Shown: positions 25,204-34,848 of the stretch, piece after piece
How positions within the stretch are numbered: the first letter of the stretch is position 1
How the letters are laid out: every line of letters starts with the position of its first letter
Source of the DNA: JACXTP01 sp963789555
GTDB taxonomy: Archaea > Thermoplasmatota > Thermoplasmata > Methanomassiliicoccales > UBA472
NCBI GenBank assembly: GCA_963789555.1
Contig: CAWBKY010000010.1
Span: 1 to 64,000, forward strand
DNA length: 64,000 nt
Direction: 5' to 3'
Notes under the pieces: model-generated
The model's database searches: none
The model's input: only the letters and a program-made list of their open reading frames with translations
Told to the model about the DNA's origin: nothing
Program-made: the position numbers and the translations under genes

Positions 25204-26204
25204 TCAATGTTGGTCGGAACCCTCATGGGCCACAGTGATCACCACATTTCCTTTTTTCAAACCTTTTTCGATATAACGATGGGCGTCGGCGGTCATTTCA
25301 AGCGGAAAGGACCTATCGATGACGACCTTGATTTTTCCCGATGCGATGATATCCTTGAGATATTCAAGATCGTCATTTGTCCCGGTTGCCTGGTTGGATA
25401 TGACCTTCCTATCGCTTGAGACCGCTGCCCACAATCCGAATAACTTTGGGTAAGATAAACCCCGGGTTGCCCAGGATGAGTGTCCCATTTTTCTTCAGTG
25501 AACGCATGGTGCGTGAAAAGGAGATTTTCCCGACCAGATCGAAGACGACATCATAGGTCTCCTCTATTTTTGAAAGATCATCCTTCGTGTAATCGACCAC
25601 AACGTCAGCGCCCAGGTTTCTGAGCATGTCCATTTTTACCGAGCTGTCGACACAGGTCACTTTTGCACCGGACATTTTTGCCAGCTGAAGTGCCATGGTC
25701 CCTATGCTACCACCAGCACCATTGATCAAGACATTCTGTCCTTTTTGGATATTGGACTTTTGATGAAAATGCAGGGCCTCGAATCCTCCAACGGATATCA
25801 CCGCGGCCTCCTCGAAGCTCAAATTGTTCGGTTTAATAACCAATGGCTCGTCTTTGGATATGCAAACGAATTCGGCATATGTGCTCATCTTGAAACCGGT
25901 TATTCCAAAGACCTTATCGCCCTCCCTAAAACGGGTCACATCCTTACCGACCTTTTCTACCACCCCGGCCAACTCCTGCCCCAGGATGGTGATCCTTTTT
26001 GGCTTTATCAGTCCGATATACAATCTTAGCCAAAGCCAAACTGAGGGAGTAATGTGGAATCGGCGAAGTTCGCAATCCCCTGAAGAAACGGATGTCGCAT
26101 AGACCTTCACCAACACCTCATTGTCTTTTCGGTGTCGGTTTTTCAACGTCCCTTAAGATCAAAACATCAGGAGGGCCGTATTCGGTCCATATTATCGCTT
26201 TCAT
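25204..26204 (-). CDS. Medium-chain NAD(P)-dependent oxidoreductase (frameshifted twice)
   Basis: About 332 residues in the zeta-crystallin/quinone oxidoreductase branch. MKAIIWTEYGPPDVL starts it, ILGQELAGVVEKVG and FREGDKVFG follow, and GAGGSIGTMALQLAK is the nucleotide-binding motif. The structural and catalytic zinc cysteines are absent, which fits quinone reductases rather than alcohol dehydrogenases. One extra A near 26138 and one extra base near 25420 break the frame; the C-terminus ends RSFPLEMTADAHRYIEKGLK-type sequence, as usual. Confidence 0.82.
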
Positions 26205-26557
26205 AGCTCGACTTTGACAACAAATCGATTGTGGATTAATAAATTTAGCATCCACCATCCCTTCGGAATGGACTTGTTATCATGAACACTAGCGCAAATT
26301 ACCATTCATAGGCAATGTTGGTCATCTCAATTATGTCGGGGAGGGGTCTTTGAGAAAAAAGGACGCACAAATTGCGTTGAATACCGATTGAAAAGTCGAT
26401 GTGGAAGTTTGAGAATTGCTATGGAGGCCCTATTTGATCAAGGGCGCGATTGCTGCACCATCTGTTCATTCCCATTTCGATTTGGGGAGGATAGGTTTGC
26501 ATCAGGAGGAGCTGAAATATTCATAAGAGCATCTCAGACCATCTCGCTGGACATCGT
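26205..26557. other. Intergenic stretch, no gene seen
   Basis: About 350 bases between the oxidoreductase start and the flavoenzyme stop. Reading frames are short and lack ribosome sites; no RNA gene, repeat or clear palindrome was recognised. It must contain the promoter of the oxidoreductase, with an AT-rich segment near 26230-26245. Confidence 0.4.
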
Positions 26558-27814
26558 TCAGTTCCCCTTGATCAAGTCCGTCAGCTTCTTTCCTCCGACC
26601 ACCGAGGAGAGGAGCCCGACGCCATTGCACCCGAGGTTGTACCATAAACCAGGCACTTCAGGGTCTGGTCCGACCAGCCTCAGACCGTCCTCGGTGTAGC
26701 CCATCAGCCCGTTCCAGCACATGGAAGGCCCTTCCCCAAGTTCCTCTGGAAATGACCGGGACATGAACCCATCGATGCGATCGAAAACACCTTTCGGATA
26801 TTCTTCACGGTGATCGATCTCACCCGAGATCGTAGTCTGAGGCCCGCCCACGACAAGTATGTCTTTGCCGGTGACCGAATATGGTCGCCTGGTGGTGTAG
26901 AAGTACGGTTCCTCATGGGGGTCGCCCTCCTCGTGGAAGTAGATGAACGCACCAGGACTCTGCTTGTCTTTCCTCTCATAGGCCAGCATGGACGCCACGA
27001 AACGACGCAGGCTTTTTTTCACCAGGGGCGTCCTTTTGGCGACAAGTTCAGGCAAGGCATAGCCGTTTGTGCAAAGGACCACATCATTACAGATGATCGA
27101 TGCCTCTCCGGCATGGACCTTGAGCTTGGTATCGAGATCGATGCTCGTGACCGAGCTGCCCTCATGAAGCTTGTATCTACCGCCATATCTCCTGGCTAGG
27201 TACAAATCAATGGCCTGGCAGAGCCTTCCACTGTTGATGAGAGAGACCGGGGTCGGATAGGCAGCGATGTAGCTCTCCTTGGTCTGCAGCGGCTGCTGCA
27301 ATGAGGACTGGCTCTGACTCACTATCATTGCCTGCAGCTCACTGGGTATATCGACCTCGTTCAGTATCTCCTTCGCCAAGGTGATTTGACGCTCTGGCGC
27401 CCCATATCTCCTACGGAGGGACATTTCCTCGAGGGCGTTGTTGACCTCCTTCATACTGGATAACCCAGTCCATACCACCGTTTCGATGGGCCCTGCGGAA
27501 TATCCCAACTCCAGGCATAGCTCCCTCAATCTCCGGTAACCAGACTCCATTTCATTGAGCAAAGAGCCGATCATTGGACCATCCATCGACCTCAGCATGT
27601 CCGCGAAGCTACGCTCTATGGCGGCCACGCCCTGGCCTCCGTTTCTTGCCGAAGAGCCGTGACCGATACGGTCCTTCTCAACAAGGATGACGCTCCGGGC
27701 CGTCCCATTGAGGAGATAGAATGCCGTGGACATCCCAGCTATCCCCCCGCCGATAATGACTACGTCGGCATTTGCATCCCCTGTCAAGGTTTCGATGGGA
27801 CGATGATCGTTCAT
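26558..27814 (-). CDS. FAD-dependent amine/amino-acid oxidase-like protein
   Basis: 418 residues of the DAO (D-amino-acid oxidase/glycine oxidase) fold. DVVIIGGGIAGMSTAFYLL near residue 17 binds FAD, HGSSARNGGQG is a second FAD contact, and CWNGLMGYTEDGLRLVG plus GVGLLSSVVGGKKLTDLI close the domain. The pattern is nearest to gamma-glutamylputrescine oxidase-type enzymes; the substrate here is not known. The ATG at 27814 is preceded by GGAG, while 33 upstream codons lack similarity. Confidence 0.78.
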   Translation of the reverse strand: MNDHRPIETLTGDANADVVIIGGGIAGMSTAFYLLNGTARSVILVEKDRIGHGSSARNGGQGVAAIERSFADMLRSMDGPMIGSLLNEMESGYRRLRELCLELGYSAGPIETVVWTGLSSMKEVNNALEEMSLRRRYGAPERQITLAKEILNEVDIPSELQAMIVSQSQSSLQQPLQTKESYIAAYPTPVSLINSGRLCQAIDLYLARRYGGRYKLHEGSSVTSIDLDTKLKVHAGEASIICNDVVLCTNGYALPELVAKRTPLVKKSLRRFVASMLAYERKDKQSPGAFIYFHEEGDPHEEPYFYTTRRPYSVTGKDILVVGGPQTTISGEIDHREEYPKGVFDRIDGFMSRSFPEELGEGPSMCWNGLMGYTEDGLRLVGPDPEVPGLWYNLGCNGVGLLSSVVGGKKLTDLIKGN

Positions 27815-28059
27815 CTCCTTGATCCAGGGAGAGACATTGTCGCATTTCACTCTAGCTCGATGGCAACCGCCCCTATTTCTAGGCAATGTAGAGAGGGCCA
27901 CTCGCCTGAACACGTGGTTTCCCAGAGTTCATTTGAAAAGGACCGGTAGATATGACGTTCGTGGTCCGTTGACCAAAATGCTACGAACCTATGTTATTGA
28001 CATGACCAGAAGAACATCATGTTAAAAATGGAAATTTTCGTCAAAAGCCAGATGAAAAG

Positions 28060-28132
28060 TGGACAGGGGGGGATTTGAACCCCCGGCCTCTACCATGCCA
28101 AGGTAGCGATCTTCCAGCTGATCTACCTGCCC
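28060..28132 (-). tRNA. tRNA-Ala(GGC)
   Basis: Acceptor GGGCAGG/CCTGTCC includes the G3-U70 pair that specifies alanine. Anticodon stem CTACC/GGTAG with loop TTGGCAT gives anticodon GGC. T-arm GGGGGTTCAAATCCCCC, discriminator A, CCA not encoded. No intron. Confidence 0.95.
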
Positions 28133-28221
28133 AGTGGAAGTGGCAATATGATTAGCCTAATTAAAGGTTTCCCAGCTAAGATAGGAAGTGGCTTAATGTC
28201 GCGCCTACCCATATCACCCTC

Positions 28222-28926
28222 GTGACCCTGGAGGACAAGCTAAGGGCAGCGATCGATGGGGAGTTCGATTATTTCGGCATCGCCGACCTTGGTCCAGCCC
28301 GACAAGCCATGATGTCACAGGGAGGGCTTGACGTTGAGAGATACCCCAGGGCCGTCTCCATCGGAGTGGCGTTGATGGACGACATAGTGGACCTTTTACC
28401 TCATAACCAGGAAAGATGGGCGGCGGTGACCTATCGTTCCCATTCCTATGACGTGATCAACACCCGATTGGACCAGATGGCATCGAGAGTGGCGAGCGAG
28501 CTCCAGAGGGCGGGGTTCAAAGCGTTGCCATTACCGGCGTCCTTACGTGTCGATGATGAGAGGATCTGCGCCCTCTTCTCGCATAAGATGGCGGCCCACC
28601 TAGCTGGTCTGGGTTGGATCGGCAAGAGCTGTCTGCTCGTGACACCGGACCGCGGGCCAAGGGTGCGCTGGGTCTCCGTCCTCACCGATGCGCCCTTAAA
28701 ACCGACCGGACATGCCATGGACCAACGTTGCGGTGAATGCATGGAATGCGCCAGGGCCTGCCCCGCATCGGCCATCCTGGGCCGGAACTTCATCGAGCAC
28801 GAGCCGAGGGAGGCCAGGATGGACGCCGGAAAATGTGAGAGATATTATGATGAGATGGAGGCGCAGGGCAAGGTCGCCGTCTGCGGCATGTGCCTATACA
28901 TATGCCCCAAGGGCAAGAAGAGATGA
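28222..28926 (+). CDS. QueG-like iron-sulfur protein (short epoxyqueuosine-reductase homologue)
   Basis: 234 residues. The N-terminal half has the DUF1730-type cobalamin-binding region of QueG-like enzymes (AVSIGVALMDDIVD, FSHKMAAHLAGLGWIGKS). The C-terminal CGECMECARACP and CGMCLYICP can hold two [4Fe-4S] clusters. It lacks the HEAT repeats of true QueG, so it is more likely a corrinoid-related reductase or activator, as found in anaerobes. The start is the GTG at 28222. It converges on purF with two bases between. Confidence 0.75.
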   Translation: MTLEDKLRAAIDGEFDYFGIADLGPARQAMMSQGGLDVERYPRAVSIGVALMDDIVDLLPHNQERWAAVTYRSHSYDVINTRLDQMASRVASELQRAGFKALPLPASLRVDDERICALFSHKMAAHLAGLGWIGKSCLLVTPDRGPRVRWVSVLTDAPLKPTGHAMDQRCGECMECARACPASAILGRNFIEHEPREARMDAGKCERYYDEMEAQGKVAVCGMCLYICPKGKKR

Positions 28927-28928
28927 TA

Positions 28929-30353
28929 TCAGATATCTTCCAGACGTCTCTGGAAGCGCATCTTCTCACCGGAGATGTTGGTGGGGTACTCGGCGGTGAG
29001 GCAGGCCATGCACAGGTCGTTCTCCTGTATCCCCAAGGCCTTCACCAGCCCCTCCAGGCTGGTGTAGCCGACACTGTCGGCGGTGATGAGCTTGGCTATG
29101 TCCGAGAAGGAACGGTTTATCGCGGCGAACTGCTCCCTGGTCTTCATGTCGATGCCGTAATAGCAGGGGGCGATGATGGGCGGGCAACCGATGCGTACAT
29201 GGACCTCCTTGGCCCCTGCGCGCCGTGTCATCTGCACGATCTTGCGCATGGTGGTCCCGCGGACGATGCTGTCGTCCACTATGACCACCCGCTTGTCCTT
29301 CATGGTGGAGATGATGGGGTTGAGCTTGAGCAGGACCCCCTCGTCCCGCAATGACTGCTCGGGCATGATGAAGGTCCGTTCGATGTAGCGGTTCTTCATG
29401 AAACCCTCCTCGTATGGGATCTTAGTGACCTCGGCGAAGCCCAATGCGTGCGCCCTTCCAGAGTCCGGTACGGCCACGACCACGTCCGCCTCCACCGGTT
29501 GTTCCTTGGCCAATATCTGCCCGAGATCCTTCCTGACCTGGTAGACCTCTCTGCCATCGATGACGGAGTCGGGGCGGGCGAAGTAGACCCATTCGAACAT
29601 GCAATGGGCCCTGTGGGTGGGGGCCATCGTCTTGGTCGAGATGAAACCGTTGTGGTTGATCTCCACGATCTCACCGGGTGCCACATCGCGGACGAATTCG
29701 CCGCCCATGACATCGAATACCGCGGACTCGGAGGCAACGGAGTATCCCTCGGCGAACCTGCCGATGCATAAGGGCCTGAAGCCCAGCGGGTCCCTCACGC
29801 CGAAAACCCGGTCGCCCACCATGATCGTGAGAGAATATGCCCCCTCGATGACCTTCATCACGTTCTTGATGGCCCGGATGGGGTCGGGGCTGAGCGACAG
29901 CTCGGTGGCGAGCATGCGCACGATGATCTCAGAGTCGGTGGTGGTCAGGAAGGCCCAACCCTCGGACTGCAGCTTCTGGCGAAGACGGTCGGCGTTGACG
30001 ATGTCGCCGTTGTGCGCCAAGGCCAGGTCGCCCGCCAAAGTGGTGACGGTGATAGGCTGGCAGTTCTCCGCGCAGGAGGAACCGGTGGTAGAATATCTGA
30101 CATGGCCGATCCCATGGTTACCGGTGAGCGCGTTGAAGTTGCGACCGGTCAGCACCTCGTGTACCAAGCCCATGCCACGCAGGAAACGGATGCTCTTCCC
30201 GTTGGCAACTGCGATGCCTGCGGCCTCCTGTCCCCTATTTTGGATGATCCGCAGCCCTTTCTTCAAGAACGGGACCGCGTCGCAGGAAAGCGCCATCCCG
30301 ACCACGCCACAGTGGTGCTCCGGCTTGTCCTGCATCAGGCCGACCTCGGGCAT
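28929..30353 (-). CDS. purF: Amidophosphoribosyltransferase
   Basis: 474 residues; catalyses the first step of purine synthesis from PRPP and glutamine. The catalytic Cys is in HHCGVVGMA after a 14-residue propeptide starting at the ATG at 30353. VVIVDDSIVRGTT is the PRPP-binding signature and GHVRYSTTGSS binds glutamine. C-terminal DLCMACLTAEYP is typical. The ATG overlaps the stop of the eL37 gene (TAATG), so it is co-translated with it. Confidence 0.96.
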   Translation of the reverse strand: MPEVGLMQDKPEHHCGVVGMALSCDAVPFLKKGLRIIQNRGQEAAGIAVANGKSIRFLRGMGLVHEVLTGRNFNALTGNHGIGHVRYSTTGSSCAENCQPITVTTLAGDLALAHNGDIVNADRLRQKLQSEGWAFLTTTDSEIIVRMLATELSLSPDPIRAIKNVMKVIEGAYSLTIMVGDRVFGVRDPLGFRPLCIGRFAEGYSVASESAVFDVMGGEFVRDVAPGEIVEINHNGFISTKTMAPTHRAHCMFEWVYFARPDSVIDGREVYQVRKDLGQILAKEQPVEADVVVAVPDSGRAHALGFAEVTKIPYEEGFMKNRYIERTFIMPEQSLRDEGVLLKLNPIISTMKDKRVVIVDDSIVRGTTMRKIVQMTRRAGAKEVHVRIGCPPIIAPCYYGIDMKTREQFAAINRSFSDIAKLITADSVGYTSLEGLVKALGIQENDLCMACLTAEYPTNISGEKMRFQRRLEDI

Positions 30354-30520
30354 TAATGCGTCTTCGCCCAATTGTAGTGCCTCATCTTCGCGGTCTTGCC
30401 GTAGCCGCAAGAAGCACAGAATGATCCCCGAATGTTATAGGCGCGCTTGCCGCAGCGGCGGCAGGGGACGTGGGTCTTCCTGTCGCCCATCTTACCATGT
30501 GCTGCTGTTCCCTTGGTCAT
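30353..30520 (-). CDS. rpl37e: Ribosomal protein eL37
   Basis: A 55-residue zinc-ribbon ribosomal protein: MTKGTAAHGK, then VPCRRCGKRAYNI and FCASCGYG, whose four Cys bind zinc. Length and motifs match archaeal eL37. It lies between LSm and purF on the same strand, the common archaeal LSm-L37e pair. Confidence 0.95.
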   Translation of the reverse strand: MTKGTAAHGKMGDRKTHVPCRRCGKRAYNIRGSFCASCGYGKTAKMRHYNWAKTH

Positions 30521-30532
30521 TGGTCCACTCTC

Positions 30533-30748
30533 TTATGGTGAAATGAATATGACGTTGTCGCCGCGGACGATTGTGATGTTCAGCTTCCTCACGACCTCGT
30601 GGTTGATTAGCTCCTCAGCATTTCGCAGGACCAGGTTCATATGGGGGTCATACCCGTCCAGGACTCCGCGGTACTCCCGGCCGGCCTTGAGCTCCACCAT
30701 GACCTGCTTGTTGATGGCCTGGTTGAGGACGTTAAGAGGCTTCTGCAC
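30533..30748 (-). CDS. LSm (Sm-like) RNA-binding protein
   Basis: 71 residues forming one Sm fold: Sm1 region VMVELKAGREYRGVLDGYDPHMNLVL and Sm2 region IVRGDNVIFIS. It assembles into a heptameric ring that binds U-rich RNA. It is first in the LSm-eL37-PurF unit with 12 bases to the next gene. Confidence 0.95.
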   Translation of the reverse strand: MQKPLNVLNQAINKQVMVELKAGREYRGVLDGYDPHMNLVLRNAEELINHEVVRKLNITIVRGDNVIFISP

Positions 30749-30828
30749 TTTCAGTCACCGATTTCCCCATAAGACCAACCATATTTGAAGTTTATTGTAA
30801 GCGACTATGACGTTGATGTATGGCCAGA

Positions 30829-31959
30829 CTATAGGAAGGCACCGATGGTGGGGGCGTCCAGTCGGTCCATGTCATAGTAGATTATTCCCTCCCTCACGCC
30901 GTCCGAGTCCGCTCTCAGACCGGCCACCTTGCACACCAGGGCCGTCCTCCACAGCAGGTCCAGGGCGGAGGTCGCGAGCACGCCGTAGTATATGTTGGGC
31001 AGATCGTCCTCGTAGCCGTAGTCGTCCATGAGGTAGAACGCGTTGCCCAGCAGGCTGTCCCTCCGGTTCAGGATGCCCATGTAATCGGAGAAGGTCTTCG
31101 CCCCCTCTGGCGTCAGCTCGGGCAGTTGCACGTCCTCGGAGTCCATGCCTCCCTTGTGCTCCAGGTCGCCCTCCTCGGTGATGAGGTAATGCTCGATGCT
31201 CTCGCCCTCAAGGCGGAAGAGGTTCCATCGGCCCTCGATGTCGCAATAGATCGGGGCGTCGAAGGGGTCCGCCACCCCGAGGGAGTCCTTCACCGCCTCC
31301 CATGCCGCCTCGTCCAGCTCCCGGCGCTTGGAGCGGTCCAAAGGCTTGACCTGCAACTTGGCCATATCGACGGGCTCTTCCTCGGCGGAGGCCTCCAAAA
31401 GCGTCGCCAGGTAAGGTAGGTCGTTGAACCGTCCCAGGAAAGGCGTGGCCTCCTGGCGCAGACGGTCGGGACGGCACTCGATCTGCATGTCCAGGCAGTT
31501 GCGGAAGAACTGGCGATAGAGCGGGTTGGTCTGATGGTACGCCGAGCCTATGGCCCGGTCGTTCTCGGCCACCAGGCGCAGCCCGGCGGCGGTGGCATCC
31601 TCGCCCTTTCCGGTCCATACGCCGCGGCAGGAAAGGTCCAGCTCCACCTGTACCCGGTCCCCCACATGCACGTGGAAGGGGAACTGGCGACAGTAATGGG
31701 GCCTCATGTTGTAGACCGTGCAGCGGCGATGGTCCAGGAAGGCGCAGGAGCCGACCTTCTTCTTCATGGCCAAGGCGAAATGCTTGTGCGGCTGCCTCTT
31801 GGCCATCACCCGCTCCGGATGGTTGCGCTTGAAGTAGGGCAGCTCCCCTTCCAGAAGCTCCGGTTGGCACAGGCAGCACAGCCCGCAGCCCTCAATGCAC
31901 TCGAAACGGCGGCCTTCCAGCTCGCCCAGGTCAACCGGATAGCTTGGCGGTGACGACAT
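30829..31959 (-). CDS. YkgJ-type cysteine-cluster protein
   Basis: 376 residues. The N-terminal CIEGCGLCCLCQPE, then SCAFLDHRRCTVYNMRPHYCRQFPF, form the Cys-rich YkgJ/FliB-like module (about residues 20-100), expected to bind a zinc or iron-sulfur centre. The remaining 270 residues are unassigned, with acidic stretches. The start overlaps the end of dihydroorotase by 29 bases, so it belongs to that operon. The function of the family is poorly known. Confidence 0.7.
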   Translation of the reverse strand: MSSPPSYPVDLGELEGRRFECIEGCGLCCLCQPELLEGELPYFKRNHPERVMAKRQPHKHFALAMKKKVGSCAFLDHRRCTVYNMRPHYCRQFPFHVHVGDRVQVELDLSCRGVWTGKGEDATAAGLRLVAENDRAIGSAYHQTNPLYRQFFRNCLDMQIECRPDRLRQEATPFLGRFNDLPYLATLLEASAEEEPVDMAKLQVKPLDRSKRRELDEAAWEAVKDSLGVADPFDAPIYCDIEGRWNLFRLEGESIEHYLITEEGDLEHKGGMDSEDVQLPELTPEGAKTFSDYMGILNRRDSLLGNAFYLMDDYGYEDDLPNIYYGVLATSALDLLWRTALVCKVAGLRADSDGVREGIIYYDMDRLDAPTIGAFL

Positions 31960-33199
31960 CGCGACCCTTCCTCTCGCCCACGATGTTCCCCTCCTCTATT
32001 AAGGCATCGCCGCGGAGGAACACCATGTCGGGGAATATCGCCTCAAGGCGCTCATAGGGGGTCCAGGCGCACTTGCTGTGCAGTCGGTCCGCCTTGATGC
32101 GCACCACCTTGCCCGGGTCGATGACCATCAGGTCGGCGTCGTAGCCGACGGCCAGTCGACCCTTCTTAAGACCGAAGCGCTCCCCCGGGTTCTGGGCGCA
32201 GCAACGCGCCAGCAGACCGAGGTCGAGCCTTCCCTTCTTCACCAGGTTGAGCATCAGGGGCACGGATGTCTCCACTCCAGGCACTCCGGACGGGGCGGAG
32301 TTGAACTCCTGCCCCTTCTCATCTATGGTGTGGGGGGCATGGTCGGAGGCCAGTATGTCGAACTTCCCGGCGATGAAGGCATTGAGGACGGCGTCCCTCT
32401 CCTCTGGCGAGCGCAATGGCGGGTTCACCTTGCCCCGTCCGGCCAGGCCGGACCTCTCGTCCAGAAGCATATGGTGCGGGGTGACCTCCTTGGTGAAACC
32501 GGTGCCATCGAGCGCCTTGAGCGCGGCGACGGTGGTGACATGGCAGACGTTGACCGGGGCCTCGGGCAATAGCTCCCTTAACCTTTGTACGGCATGCAGC
32601 TCGCACTCAGGACCTCGGTTGTTGTTGTGGCCCTCTAGGTCGTTCACTCGGTCCCTCTTGATCATGCCCTCTTCCTCAGCATGCACGCTGAGCACCTTCC
32701 CAGCCCGCTTCACCAGACCGGCCAGGCGCTGTATGTCATCGCTCTCGGTGACCAGGTGGCTCTGCGTGGTGGAACCCATGAACAGTTTGAAAGCGACCAC
32801 CTCTGCGGCCATGTCCAAGACATCGCTCTTCGGGCCGAGGCCGCCGAACAGACCGAAGTCCACCCAGGCCTTGGCGTTGGCTGTGGCCCGCTTCTCCCGA
32901 AGTCGATCCAGGTCCGTGGTGGGTGGCACCGTGTTCGGCATATCGAGGACGCAGGTCACCCCCCCGAAGGCCGCTGAGAGGGAGCCGGTGCGGAAATCCT
33001 CCTTATGCGTTGAGCCTGGCTCGCGCAGATGCACATGAGGGTCGATGGCCCCGGGCAGTATGATCCGACCCTGCAGGTCCAAACGCTTGGCCCCGTGCAG
33101 GTCCTTCTTTATGGCGACGATGCGCCCCCCATCCACGCCGATGCAGCACTGCTCCAGGCGGCCATTGACAAGGGCCCGTCCCTCAATTATCAGGTCCAT
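31931..33199 (-). CDS. pyrC: Dihydroorotase
   Basis: 422 residues; cyclises carbamoyl-aspartate in pyrimidine synthesis. DPHVHLREPG carries the first zinc ligands, FKLFMGSTT lies near the bridging region, SVHAEEE and NVCHVTT give further His ligands, and ASDHAPHT has the catalytic Asp. GVPGVETSVPLML is a class I dihydroorotase/allantoinase hallmark; the pyrimidine role is favoured over allantoinase. The ATG at 33199 overlaps the AMMECR1 stop region. Confidence 0.92.
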   Translation of the reverse strand: MDLIIEGRALVNGRLEQCCIGVDGGRIVAIKKDLHGAKRLDLQGRIILPGAIDPHVHLREPGSTHKEDFRTGSLSAAFGGVTCVLDMPNTVPPTTDLDRLREKRATANAKAWVDFGLFGGLGPKSDVLDMAAEVVAFKLFMGSTTQSHLVTESDDIQRLAGLVKRAGKVLSVHAEEEGMIKRDRVNDLEGHNNNRGPECELHAVQRLRELLPEAPVNVCHVTTVAALKALDGTGFTKEVTPHHMLLDERSGLAGRGKVNPPLRSPEERDAVLNAFIAGKFDILASDHAPHTIDEKGQEFNSAPSGVPGVETSVPLMLNLVKKGRLDLGLLARCCAQNPGERFGLKKGRLAVGYDADLMVIDPGKVVRIKADRLHSKCAWTPYERLEAIFPDMVFLRGDALIEEGNIVGERKGRDVVTAKLSG

Positions 33200-33201
33200 C
33201 C

Positions 33202-33795
33202 TCACTTCAGCTCCTTGCGGAGAACTTTGCCTCGAGGCGTCCCCTCGTAGAATATCTCCGCTTGGAAGCGGTAGACCTTACATGAGCTATCAAGCCAGCG
33301 GTCCGGGGTCATACCGGCCTTGATGCATGTCTGTTCTAAAAAGGTGGTGGCGTCCCAACCCCACTCCACCGGCACCTGGGGCAGGAGCAGGCCACGGTAA
33401 TGCCCCCGTTCCATGATGAGGCCGTCCGTGCCGACCCGGATGACCTCAGGCAGTTTGCGCCGCTCTTCGATGCTGATGAGCTCAGGGACCGTCAGGATGC
33501 TGGTCTCAACCACTATGCCAGTCAACTCGGACCTGTGCAGGGGAGGGAATCGGGGGTCATGGCAGGCGCCTTCCGCCGCCCGGATCAAGGCCTCGCCCAG
33601 AGGGAAGACCGGCTCGGGATACCCAATGCAACCGCGCAGCTCGTGCTCGGGGAAAGTGCTCAAGGTCACGAACACCCCACGCTTCTGCATGAAGCTGCCG
33701 GGCATGTCGAAGTCATCGACATCGATCAGCCCCACCTCGGCCTCGACCGCCTTCCTGGCTGCCATGACCGCGAGCATACCTTCGTTGTCCTTCAT
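33202..33795 (-). CDS. AMMECR1 family protein
   Basis: About 197 residues. ELRGCIGYPEP is the strongly conserved AMMECR1 hexapeptide region; WDATTFLEQTCIKAG and a WLD near the end also match. The role is unknown, though the Cys-containing motif suggests catalysis. I start at the ATG at 33795 because AGGGG lies eight bases upstream; an ATG eight codons earlier has none. It is upstream of pyrC in the same direction. Confidence 0.9.
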   Translation of the reverse strand: MKDNEGMLAVMAARKAVEAEVGLIDVDDFDMPGSFMQKRGVFVTLSTFPEHELRGCIGYPEPVFPLGEALIRAAEGACHDPRFPPLHRSELTGIVVETSILTVPELISIEERRKLPEVIRVGTDGLIMERGHYRGLLLPQVPVEWGWDATTFLEQTCIKAGMTPDRWLDSSCKVYRFQAEIFYEGTPRGKVLRKELK

Positions 33796-33892
33796 TACAT
33801 GCCCCTTGCGACTATTCATCGGACAAGGATATTACACTTGTGGAGCAACGTCATATAGGCCAGTCTCTACCATCGTCATTTGTCTGAAAAGT

Positions 33893-33900
33893 TATTTATC
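33893..33900 (+). promoter_or_regulatory. TATA-like box of the CBS gene
   Basis: TTATTTAT about 25-32 bases before the ATG at 33925; predicts a leaderless transcript. Confidence 0.45.
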
Positions 33901-33924
33901 TCAACTAGTAGGCTATTATAGAAC

Positions 33925-34482
33925 ATGAAGGGCGACGTCAAGGACATACTGATTCGAGAGATCATGACCAAGGCGCCCAAGACCGGCACGCCCGCCATGA
34001 ACGTGGTGGAGGCGGCCAAGCTGATGCGCTCAGAGCGCATCGGGAGCCTAGTCGTGGTGGATGGCGATGAGGCTGTGGGAATACTAACGGAGCGGGACAT
34101 CCTGAACAAGATAGTGGCGGAGGGGAAATCCGGCAAGACCGTCAAGGTCAGCCAGGTCATGTCCGCCCCATTGATAACCGTCTCCCCTGATGAGACCCTG
34201 GCCGACGCGGCCAAGCGCATGTCCCGTAAAAGGGTGCGTCGCCTACCGGTGTGCGAAGACGGTCATCTGGTCGGCATGCTCACCGAGAACGATATCATCA
34301 AATTGTCGCCAGCCCTGATCGAGATAACCCGAGAATGGTCCAAGATACTTGGCCGAGGTCGTCCAGGTCAAGATAGCGTTTCTATGGGAGGCTACTGCGA
34401 GAGCTGCCGTTCCTATTCAGACGAGCTTCATATGATAGAGGGTGAGCTGCTCTGCCCGGAGTGCCAGGAGGACCTGGAATGA
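33925..34482 (+). CDS. CBS-pair protein with C-terminal zinc ribbon
   Basis: 185 residues. Two CBS motifs (REIMTKAP, SLVVVDGDEAVGILTERDI; QVMSAPLITVSPDETLADAA, RRLPVCEDGHLVGMLTENDI) form an adenosyl-nucleotide-binding pair. The tail YCESCRSYSDEL and LLCPECQEDL gives four Cys of a zinc ribbon. Such archaeal proteins are presumed energy or cofactor sensors; no target is known here. Confidence 0.88.
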   Translation: MKGDVKDILIREIMTKAPKTGTPAMNVVEAAKLMRSERIGSLVVVDGDEAVGILTERDILNKIVAEGKSGKTVKVSQVMSAPLITVSPDETLADAAKRMSRKRVRRLPVCEDGHLVGMLTENDIIKLSPALIEITREWSKILGRGRPGQDSVSMGGYCESCRSYSDELHMIEGELLCPECQEDLE

Positions 34483-34503
34483 TGATCGGACTGCCCTGAT
34501 GGA

Positions 34504-34848
34504 TCAGGACAGTTCGATCTTTTTCAGTTTCGATGACGAGGACTTCTTCGGCTTGGACTTCTTTTCCATCTCGGCGATCTTATAGTCCAGCATGGCCCTG
34601 GCCATCAAAAGGAACTCCTTCTTGGCGTTCTTATAGTGGACCTTCACTTCCTCGGGCATCTTGGACCGGGGGACCGCTTTGTCCAAGACCTGCACCAGCT
34701 CCAAACCTGCTTTGAGGAGGTGCTTTCCCGTCTCCTCGTCGATGAATTCGGTGAACATGCTCGAATCGAACGGACCAGAGCTTTCCTCTGAGGTCTCCTC
34801 CTCCGGGGTCGGTTCGGGCTCCTCTGCTTTCTTCTTAGCCTTTGGCAT
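34504..34848 (-). CDS. Small charged protein coupled to the ArsA-type ATPase
   Basis: 114 residues, with an acidic Pro/Glu-rich N-terminal third, a helical middle (DEETGKHLLKAGLELVQVLD) and a Lys/Ser-rich tail. No known family. Its start overlaps the end of the ATPase gene by 14 bases, so it is translationally coupled. It could be a chaperone partner or substrate-adaptor of that ATPase (inference only). Confidence 0.6.
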   Translation of the reverse strand: MPKAKKKAEEPEPTPEEETSEESSGPFDSSMFTEFIDEETGKHLLKAGLELVQVLDKAVPRSKMPEEVKVHYKNAKKEFLLMARAMLDYKIAEMEKKSKPKKSSSSKLKKIELS